Below, piece by piece: positions 52,540 through 64,000 of a stretch of 64,000 nucleotides of DNA. This DNA comes from Odiellus spinosus (lineage: Eukaryota; Arthropoda; Arachnida; Opiliones; Phalangiidae), in contig OY987230.1 of assembly GCA_963920705.1 (NCBI GenBank), positions 20,733,320 through 20,797,319 of the forward strand, in the 5' to 3' direction. Position 1 is the stretch's first letter. Each line of letters begins with the position of its first letter. Below the pieces are notes generated by a model. The model saw only the letters and a list, made by a program, of their open reading frames with translations. It made no database searches and was not told the origin of the DNA. The position numbers and the translations under genes were made by a program.

Positions 52540-52810
52540 TCATAAGGCTGAACAACTAAACTTTGCCAAAGTACTAAGGGCGAATATCTCCATATTATTC
52601 TTTAATCCTTATCTTTAATTAGGCCTAGAATTAATTTTTAAAGGTTCTTTATTATGGACTCAATATTTATAACATTTTGGATTTTTGGCAAATGATTAGG
52701 CTTAACGACCAAGCCTTGCCAAAGTACTAATGGGAATATCTTCAGATTTATTTATTATGCTGATTTATCCTTAATTAGGCCTAGGATTAATTTTAAATGC
52801 TTCTTAAATA
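52540..52810. repeat. Two direct repeats of about 120 bp
   Basis: TTGCCAAAGTACTAA, AATATCT(C/T)C, then TTAATTAGGCCTAG(A/G)ATTAATTTT appear in the same order from about 52550 and from about 52715. Confidence 0.7.
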
Positions 52811-54274
52811 TGAGCAGAGCTACATATTTAGGCATATTGCCTATTTTAAAGCCAAAATTATTGACAATTAGACCAAAGACTTAAGACTAGCTGAAGATAA
52901 AAAAGTAGATCCCAGGGACTACAGTTAATTCTAGTCATTTGTGTTTAATGAACGATTATTTGATTAATTAGTGCTATTGTTAATTAAACATTCCTAATTT
53001 TTTTGCCAATGATTAGGCCTAAAAAGCTAAGCCTTGTCTTAGGTAGCAGACGACAAAAGATGGCCATTTGAGTGAGAAAATTTGTAATCGCGGATTGGCC
53101 AATATATAAAAAAAATTTACTTTAGCTACTTTTATTCTCTATAATTTTCAAACATTGAACCACTCGAGTTCTTATAATCAAAGATAGAAAATACATAACC
53201 TATAGATACAAATTCACATTCCTAATCAGTCATTTCGCGGCAAAATATTATCACATCTTTGATAGATGGCGCCAACACCCTACTTCGAAAAGATACACAC
53301 TATATCTCTAGGATATGTTATATTTTATCACCTTGGTAATTTTTTTAATTTCTGTATAAGAAAATTTTGAAAACATAAAATAGTTTTTCTACGTAAATCA
53401 GATTAATCCTTTATTATTAATAATCTCTTACAAAGTTTTTGGGGTTATAAATTACAACTTATCGGAAAACATGAGGAACTTTAAAATAAATATTTTTTAG
53501 CGGTATGTCTTTTTCAATTTGGATTTCAAAGATCGTAAAGACGTAAAAACAGACAAATAGTTTCCTAAAACATGAAAAATAAAGGCAGCGTGTGAAGTTT
53601 TAATATTTTAATTTCGTGCAATAGAGATGATCCAAGCACTAAGGTTCTAATTATTTTTTAATCTTCTTAATCCGAGGTTTTTAGACTTTATTTTAATGAG
53701 GGGCTAGAAATTCCTAAAATTAAATATACAAATGAATAATAATTCTTATTACAGAGTTAAATTTTAAATTGAGCCATAATTGATAATATGGGGACCAGAC
53801 TAGTTGGAAGTAACGCTAAGAATTATCTCAATAGGAACAATATTGTCAAAAAGTATTTTTTCCTTTTAATTCAACGAAGACTAAGGGATTCTATTTTTAA
53901 TTCTAAACCTTTTTGTAAAACGAGTATTTTGACACGATTTTAATTTTTTTTCTCATTGGAATGTTTAAGATAATTCTTATTTTAGTTAGTGTTGACCGAT
54001 ATAGTAATTTAACCGATAGCAATATTGCAAAAATCATGAAACACCCATCCATTTCAATAAGGACCAAGGCCATTGATTTATTTAAGATATAACGTCAAAA
54101 CTTGCTCTCATTGAATAAGTTTTGGCGTAATTTTAAAAATAAAACAAGCTACAAACACCTATATACGTTCCCTTCTAATATGTGTATTGATTATTGAAAT
54201 ATTGCTATCTGCAAATAAAATATCGGTACTAATTTAGGTTGACATGTGTGTTTAGATTAGGTCTGGGTGAGTGT

Positions 54275-56456
<2,182 letters not shown>

Positions 56457-58194
56457 GTCTAATTGGGATTAATTAGAGCTATTTAAACTACTGACCAATC
56501 TAGCTTAACTCTCTCTTCTAAGCCTTTTAGTAGACTAAACGTCCAGACTAAAATGTATAGTCTCAAGTTATGAGAAAACGCAAATCTACCTTTGAAGTAA
56601 ACGCGGATTGAGCAGCTTACCTAATTTGAATATTCCTCAATTAATAGAGCGTGAAATACGCTAATAAATTCCCTTGTAAACGGAGAAAATCAGAGACAAG
56701 TGCCCACGCCCAGAAATGCCGGCTTTCAGTGCCAAAAAAAACTAAGATACCTCTGCACCAATATAAGGATTATTTTATCGAACTCTCTCACGGATTTTAA
56801 GTTCTCGGGATTATTAAAAATTGAGAGATTACTTTAATATTAACGTATGAAAAGATATAATTTAGTTAAAAGCACTCTGCAATATTACGTTTTAGTTCAA
56901 ACGATTGGAAGCTTCGTTTTAGAAAATGTTCTTGTTCTAACCTTTTAGCTTAGACTTTATTGATCCGAAATATCTAAGAAAGCCGCATCTTTTGCTTAAT
57001 AAAACTACTAACAAGCGCTCGTAAAATTATAAGCCTATTATGTATTCAGAAAATTAATTCGCAACGAAATAATCATTGATTATATTTAACTAATCAATTC
57101 ACAATTTAGGATTAATAAGTCATTGATGGCTTTCTGATAATGCTTTGGACTTTAAACTGGTCGAATGCCGATCGAACAAAGCGGCTAAAGAACTTTCTCA
57201 CGTGGTATTCGTACTCGGGTATGGACAGTCTGTGGTAGGTACTGAAGGACCAAGGTTACGATAGGACGATTCTATCTTTTGAAAGCTCCATCGTGACCCT
57301 ACACTAGTAAACGTACCCTAAGTACTTGGTCGATTTCCCTACGTCTGCACCAGGGTACTTGTATTCGGGTTGGGACAGTAGGCCAAGGCCAACACAGTAA
57401 CCTATAGCAGGGTTTTTATAGTATAGTAATACAATAAAATCCTTGACTATAGTAAGTGTAGCTCCGTAAGTATAGGAGGGATGTAAGCCGAGATTTTCGC
57501 CGCTTTAATCACAAATTTGCTAGAGATTCTTTTAGGGGACGTTTTCATTTAAAAGTATTTCCCAAAAAAAAAAAAAAAGAAAAGGAAAAAGCGCCGTCTG
57601 CTTAGAAACGATGGGATCCTAACGGCGAAAATCTTAGCTTGCATTCTAATTTGCGTGACCTTTTACCCGAGTTAGTGTACCCACCTTTACAATTCCATTT
57701 CACCAAGGAGGATCCTCCTTGATTTCACGAGGCTGTAAGATTATGACAAAGCATAGGCCTAATTCAGTAAAAGGCGCGTCCAGAGAGTTCCATTTAACTT
57801 CGGCAGCGCCTATCCACCTCATTCGTCTATAATCTAGGGCAAGTTTGGGTCCGTTAAATCGGGTTGCGACTCGAGGAGCTCGACAATATCCCCACTATTT
57901 TAGCACCAAAAAGGCGGGCGGCTTTAATATCAATAAAATAGGCTTAGCTAACCAGTGGTGACTTTAGTAACACCTTTATGGCCTAAAACAATTCACCGTT
58001 GCCCATTTTAGCGCTGAAAAAGCTCATGTCGCAACCCAATTAAACGCACCCTGAGACAGACACGCATAACGCATGCGTAGAATCTCCAAGCTTAGACCAA
58101 ACTGCTCAAAGACAGCCTTTCTAGAAGCCGGATCGGTAGTGAAAGCGTAAGGGGAAAGTCGGCAAACTTCAAAATTAATTTGAATTAGTTTAAA
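56457..58194. promoter_or_regulatory. Divergent secernin / citrate synthase upstream region
   Basis: About 1.7 kb holding promoters for both genes. An inverted pair GAGATTTTCGCCG (about 57491) / CGGCGAAAATCTT (about 57622) frames about 150 bp with a poly-A run. The stretch 57720-58120 is GC-richer with CpGs, as expected for a promoter. No core elements identified. Confidence 0.45.
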
Positions 58195-61100
58195 ATGTCT
58201 TTAACTAGAGCCTTAACCGTTCGTTTTGCTTCTCAACTTCAGGTGAGTGTATTTCAACTAATCTGGATGCCTATCTTTACGGTTGTACTGAAAATTTTAG
58301 AATTTTTTTTAAGCCTTGGTTTTAGTATCTGCAATTAGTCTCTTTTAGTCTATTCACTATTCATAAGCAATGAAGCGGCAGTAGCAAGCGTATAAATCTA
58401 ATGGAGAGCTGAGCTAGCTAGAATTCTATTATACTACGCGGATATGCCTTTGATACTTTGTTGGCTTTTGCCTTTTGAGCCTTGAAAGGAAAACCATAAA
58501 AAATGTTAAAATTTTGTGTTACAAAACTAGGCCGACAAGTTTTTAGTTTTTATTAAATGTTTAAGTTATTTTATACTAACATGAAGTCTTGCATACATAT
58601 TGTAGAGGTTGTCCTTTATAAAAACTGGTGTAATTGACCTGTACTAAATCCTTGAAGGTGAAAGCTTAAATGACATAATTTCTAGACTTCATTTTAAAAT
58701 AACTTATTTCACCAAATTTGCACCATTTATAGCAATTTCATACTTGAGTAGTTGCCTAATTCCTTTTTAAGGATAAAAAATAAATAGGAAATTTAAACTT
58801 TCCATGGAAATGTTGTGATATTGTAATTTACCCAAAGTGTAATTATAAGGAATTCAAACCAAGGTCAGATTTGATCTTGTGTTAGCATGTGTCGTTAATA
58901 GTTTAATACACAAGCATACATATGTAGTTTCCAAAGATTGTTTTCCTTTTGTGAGTCTGAGATACAATTTTCAAATTCATACGAAGAAAAATATTGTATA
59001 CTAAGGTCATGGAATACTACTACTACCTTCTGACTATTAAATTGCTTGTACCTGAGCTAAAGTCTGGCTTTAAAAAACCATTAGTCATTGCTCTAGCTTA
59101 GTTAATAAGTTTGGCAGTTTTAATTCAAGTTAAGTAAGCATTAAACTTTTGCGATATCTCTTTCAGAAAACATGCCCTGTATTAACTGTGAGCACTAGAA
59201 ATAAATCGGATACATCTGCAGTAAGTAAAATTCTTTGAAATTTCCATAATTATCACAAACATTAGCTTTTATGTCCCTTGTCGTCAAAACCTGACCTTTG
59301 AATGAGCATGACTTTGTGTATTGATCCCCAGTGTCCTGCCAATTGTGCAGAAATTGAAAAATTGGCAATTTGGCACGCGGGGGGGAAAAAAAAAAAAAAA
59401 AAAAAAAAAGTGACCCTTCCCCAAAAACCCTAGGGCACCTACTTCTATTTATTTTGTTTAATGCCAGATTAAAAATATTTTTTTAGTAAGAGTACAATAT
59501 TTCATACCAGTCAAAGTATCTTAATTTATTACCTTAAATTATATAAAATAAATTATAGCTCTAATAATCGTAACTTTAATTGCTATGTGGTACTTTTTTC
59601 TATGATGAATTAAATATTTAATCATGCTTATCTTAGCATAAAAAAAATTCTCTTTATTAATAGAATGTTGCAAAATTTTATCAACTTTATCAACACGCGC
59701 TGCGTTTAATAATTTAAATTTATGACAAACTAGGTTAAAATGTATCACTTGTCAATCGCGTGGTTTAATCTTTATATACCACTGGAACAGCGTACGTGAA
59801 AGACTTGGTTTTAATAAAAAAATTATCACTAGTTTTTCACGTGTAGGCGGATATGTATCGTATGTTTAATCGTTTCAAAAGTTGTAGGCTGATTATTTTC
59901 ATTATCAAAGTCTGTAGTTTTATGGTCTGATAAGTGCTTTAAAGATAAAAGAAAAATTTCCTGATTGCGTGATTGTAAGACTCTATTCTCTTAAATCCGC
60001 TATTATTAGAATATGGAATTAGTTAATCAAACATTTTCACGTGTTTTAGTCGGATTATTTTGGGATTAAAATTCCAAAATCATTTTGGATAACGGCGGTG
60101 TAATACTGCTGTTTCATTTTTTGCATTCCTACCCCCAAGTGTGTTCCCTCTACTTTAAAGGGATAATAAACTAATTTTTTTTGTTAAAGTGAGTATAAAT
60201 CTCTGGCCCAATTACTATGGGAAACAAGACGTCGCGCGCTTTAGCAGACGATTTTTCATTTTGGTTCATGCTCGCTTTAATATATGCTTAAAATGATTTA
60301 TCAAAAATCTGAAAAGGTTTTGTAATTTGCGGTTAATTATCAAAATTGACAAATTAGCCTTGTAGTATTTTATTTCAAAGGGACTCTATTGTTGATGAGA
60401 GTTCGTCTTTGAATTGCCGCATCAAGCTAAACAGTTGTTTGTTAGAAATCGGGCGTGTTTAAGATATTTCACTGTCATCACTCATCAGCAACTCAGTTTT
60501 CTCAAGAATTTTTACAATAATGAAATTTCTTTGAAATGGATTTAGGCCTAGAGTCTAGTTCGTGAATTTGTTAACTGTAAATTACTTAAAAACCTTGGGC
60601 GAGGTTCAATACGTTTTAACGCATATTTTGAAGAGTTAAAATGATGAAAAATAACTTATCAGTATCATATCTCATTAAATATTTGATATTCTAAAGAAAA
60701 TTTGGGTGGTGATAACTTCACTTTAAAAGAAATTTAAGTTTTTTCACGAATAACCTTTACAAAAATTAATAATGAACCATTTTCAGGATTTAAAATCTGT
60801 GTTGGCCAAAAAAGTTGTAGAACACCAGAAAAATGTCAAAAGCTTTCGAGAGGTTTACGGTGGTAAAGTTATTGGAGAAGTTAATGTTGACCAGGTATGT
60901 TTTAAAATTTAATCATAAACGTTTTCATTCCTGCTAGTTCATTGGTTATCAAAAAAGGGCTCGTCTTTTAGGTAACAGGGAGGCGGAATACATATTAATC
61001 TATTTTTAGTTCTCTTTCAATTTTTTGTTATCTTACATTTCAAGTTTGGGGACTAACTTTTTGGATACTTGCCAAACTATGTCTAGTTCAAACTGAATAT

Positions 61101-63969
61101 TTTTTCTTTCAAGTACTATATTGATAAGATGTTGGCTTTAGAAGTTATTATTAACTTGCTGAGGAATTGTTGCTTGACATTGAATAGAAAAAGGACAAAT
61201 TTTGTTATTTTATTTAGTATTAGTATATTAATCTCCTTATCACAATTATAGTAAATTATGGTTAAAGGGACCAGGAAACTTGCTTATTTCGAGTTAAAAC
61301 TTTTTTAAGGGTAGAAAATAGCATAAAAAATGGATTAAACATAATTTTCAGTTTAAAATACACCTATACATGGTGTCCATATGTGATTTCCATGTAAACA
61401 TAGTTTTGGTCCTTTTGAAAAGCAATTTAAAAGCCAATCATGGAACAGGGTCAGTCACTTGAGGTTATCGCGTTATGAATTAACTAGATATTGATGAATT
61501 GGAAATCAACAATAACTATAATAAAATGATTTACCTAAGTGAAAAGCATATTATTCTAACAATTATTGATCAAATAATATACTTTTACACTCGGTAAAGT
61601 GGGGCTGCGTTGAGTTAGAGAGAGAAGAGCCAACCTCCCACTCGGGTGGAAAGGGGGGATAGGAAATTCTCGAGGTAAACTGTTGTCACGTGGTCGCTAG
61701 CTAGCGCGTCTCATAAAGGATTCGTTTTACCCACGTGACAACAATTTACCACGAAGCATCTCTACCCTTGTCTGTCCCTCGTTCTCCCAGAGTGGGAGTT
61801 TAGGTCGACGCAGTAGGAGCCGCGCCGTTCCCACTTTTCCTCTCCTTATCTGATCCTTCTTGATTTAAACTATGTTTTAATGGTGATTAACCATTGAATT
61901 GCTTCGAAATTTAAATTATTTTCTGATAGGTTTTTGTTAATTTTGCTGGGCAAATATTGATATTTAAAAATTAGATATAGTTGGAGATTGTTTTGAAATT
62001 AAAATTAAGAATCAGTAAGCAAGTACAAAAGCAAATAACAAAGTAAAGTGCAGCTAATCTGAACACTCAAATGCGCAATAATGTTTCATACTTAATACTT
62101 GGTTTTTATTTTTATTGGGATGAACTTATATTGATTTAGTTTATTTTTGAACCCTTCAATATTTCCTATTAAACTTTATTTTTATTGAGTAGTTAAAAAA
62201 ATCAAATCTTCAATTATCTAGATTTATGGAGGCATGCGTGGTATTAAAGGACTGGTAACGGAAACGTCGTATTTAGATCCAGAAGAGGGTATTCGTTTCC
62301 GAAATCTTACCATTCCTGAATGCAGGCAGCTATTGCCCAAAGGACCCGGAGGAAAAGAACCTCTACCAGAAGGATTATTCTGGTTGCTTCTAACTGGAGA
62401 TGTTCCCACCGCTGAACAGGTTTAACAGCGAATAAATAATCTTCTGATAAAAGAAGGGTCATAAACTAAAAGGATTTCCCAAAATAGGTGAAATACGTAT
62501 CCCAAGAATGGGCTAAGCACGCCGACCTTCCATCTCACGTTGTCACCATGTTGAACAACTTCCCCTCAAACTTGCATCCCATGTCTCAATTTAGCGCCGC
62601 CGTGACCGCGTGCAATACTGAGAGCAAATTTGCCAAGGCTTATTCCGAAGGAGCTAAGAAAGCCCTATATTGGGAGGTAGATTGATATAGTTCAGTCTTC
62701 CACCTGTGGATAAATACCTAAATTAAATTTTTTCTCATAATCCAGCATACCTTTGACGACTCTATGCATCTTATCGCTAAGCTACCAACTATCGCTGCTA
62801 CTATTTATCGCAACTTATATCGTGATGGCAGCAGTATCGGAGCTATTGATAGCAACAAAGACTGGTCCGCTAATTTCACTACCATGTTAGGATACGATAA
62901 TCCTCAGTTCACCGAACTCATGAGGCTCTACCTCACAATCCACAGGTATTTTCTCTTAAATGGCGATTGAATTTGAGAGGAATCTTATCTTATTGCCATG
63001 GTATAGTGATCACGAAGGAGGCAACGTCAGCGCTCACACCGTTCATCTAGTCGGCAGTGCTCTTTCAGACCCTTACCTTTCTTTCGCGGCTGGTTTGAAC
63101 GGACTAGCCGGACCCCTTCACGGTTTAGCTAACCAAGAAGTTTTAGTTTGGTTATCCAAAATTCAAAAGGAATTAGGTGGTGACACTTCGGAAGCTAAAT
63201 TGAAAGACTTTGTCTGGAAAACTTTGAAATCTGGACAAGTAAATAATATTTTAATTTCTAACACCATGATTTATTTCGTTACTTAATGTTTGAGATAATT
63301 CTTGTAGGTTGTGCCAGGATATGGACACGCAGTATTAAGGAAAACTGATCCTCGATATACGGCGCAGAGAGAATTTTGCTTAGAACATTTACCCAATGAT
63401 CCTCTTTTCAAGCTCGTTTCCACGATATACAATGTCGTTCCACCCATTCTTTTAGAGTTGGGAAAGGTGAAGAACCCCTGGCCCAATGTTGATGCTCATA
63501 GTGGTGTCATCCTTTACGTAAGAGGCTTATTCTTAATATAAAGCTGTGAAATGAAAAAACAAGATTTTTATTTAATCCCACACTCATTAAGCGTATTTTT
63601 GAAGTTCTTTGAAAAAATGCTGAGTCATTAAGCCTAGTTTTGAGGTTTTAAAAAGAAATTCTAATCTTAACTTCTTAAGCCTTATTTGAAGATTTTTAAA
63701 GAGAAACAAATGGGCCTATTTTGAATCTATAACTTGATTTTTCATTTTCCAATCAGCAAGCCATTTAAATGTTGCGTTACTTATAAAAAAAAACTCCTTT
63801 ACAGCATTATGGCATGAAAGAAATGTCATATTATACCGTACTTTTTGGAGTCTCTAGAGCCTTGGGCGTTATGGCTTCTTTAGTTTGGGACCGAGCTCTC
63901 GGTTTACCTATTGAACGACCAAAATCTATGACCACTGAAGGTCTGCAGAAACTTGTTGGGGCCATCTAA
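58195..63969 (+). CDS. CS: Citrate synthase, mitochondrial
   Basis: Condenses acetyl-CoA and oxaloacetate to citrate in the mitochondrial matrix (EC 2.3.3.1). Nine exons: 58195-58242, 59167-59220, 60787-60894, 62222-62419, 62488-62676, 62746-62945, 63007-63238, 63308-63517, 63805-63969; 467 residues (human 466). Starts [16 protein letters not shown], an Arg-rich targeting presequence. Substrate-site blocks: the catalytic His in [12 protein letters not shown] and in [10 protein letters not shown], Asp in NVDAHSGV, and [13 protein letters not shown] for binding. Ends [13 protein letters not shown]. Introns 2 and 3 are large but clean of genes. Confidence 0.98.
58243..60786. other. Citrate synthase introns 1 and 2
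   Basis: Two introns of about 0.9 and 1.6 kb around the 54-nt exon 59167-59220. Apart from a G/A homopolymer tract (59379-59409) I see no element or RNA gene. Confidence 0.6.
59379..59409. repeat. Poly-G/poly-A tract
   Basis: About seven G followed by about 24 A in citrate synthase intron 2, in the sequence after GGCACGCG. Assembly length is unreliable here. Confidence 0.8.
60895..62221. other. Citrate synthase intron 3
   Basis: About 1.3 kb containing the foldback at 61600-61830; otherwise AT-rich. Confidence 0.65.
61600..61830. mobile_element. GC-richer foldback repeat in citrate synthase intron 3
   Basis: Arms GGTAAACTGTTGTCACGTGG and CCACGTGACAACAATTTACC are near-perfect inverse copies. 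Outer blocks (AACCTCCCACTC / GAGTGGGAGTTT) pair too. The loop holds GCTAGCTAGC. It stands out in composition from the AT-rich intron, so it is probably an inserted element. Confidence 0.65.
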
Positions 63970-64000
63970 ACAAATTTTAAAAAAAATTGAAGAAAAAAAA

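Larger units (their letters stand above)
52307..54274. other. Intergenic between convergent SRBD1 and secernin
   Basis: AT-rich. It contains a pair of diverged direct repeats (52540-52810). A minus-strand AATAAA near 54077-54082 could end secernin transcripts. No gene seen. Confidence 0.55.

Overview
This window is animal nuclear DNA: AT-rich, intron-dense, and packed with short inverted-repeat transposable elements. It carries eight full-length and one 5'-truncated conserved metazoan genes, plus one small unrecognised ORF. Presence of INSIG, SRBD1, CCDC93 and an NR2E nuclear receptor fits a bilaterian invertebrate other than a fruit fly. I cannot place the species more precisely. Gene models were built by hand from splice sites and remembered family sequences. 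Eight of the nine models have consistent reading phase throughout, and most give lengths within a few per cent of the family norm. CCDC93 has one junction with two possible solutions.

Layout. 1-3871: no gene seen; nested MITEs and old repeats. 3872-10894 (+): EPB41L5/Yurt FERM protein, N-terminal exons missing. 10895-14709: intergenic, with a 50-bp minisatellite and repeat fragments. 14710-15708 (-): INSIG. 16611-20019 (+): CCDC93, head to head with INSIG. 20366-24568 (-): cullin-2, 18 exons, with a U12-type AT-AC first intron. 25333-33580 (+): ABCB6, with several elements in its introns. 33581-40483: element-rich stretch and a GC/CpG-rich island that probably holds the nuclear-receptor promoter. 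40484-44332 (+): NR2E (PNR/FAX-1/Hr51-like) nuclear receptor. 45799-46098 (-): small ORF divergent from SRBD1. 46278-52306 (+): SRBD1 with two S1 domains. 54275-56456 (-): secernin with a duplicated exon pair. 58195-63969 (+): mitochondrial citrate synthase.

The genes are mostly housekeeping: polarity scaffold, sterol sensing, endosomal recycling, ubiquitin ligation, porphyrin/heme transport, RNA binding and the TCA cycle. They do not form a pathway, but INSIG and CCDC93 are divergent neighbours here as they are in human 2q14, which also holds EPB41L5.

Most noteworthy: (1) SRBD1 has a second S1 domain joined by a linker with seven tandem psi-K-x-E (SUMO consensus) units. (2) Secernin has two tandem exons whose phases force mutually exclusive use. 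(3) Cullin-2 has a textbook AT-AC minor intron. (4) A 337-bp MITE family appears in three copies, all with 7-bp target duplications, one nested inside another copy. (5) The Yurt tail carries three SxIP motifs typical of EB1 ligands.
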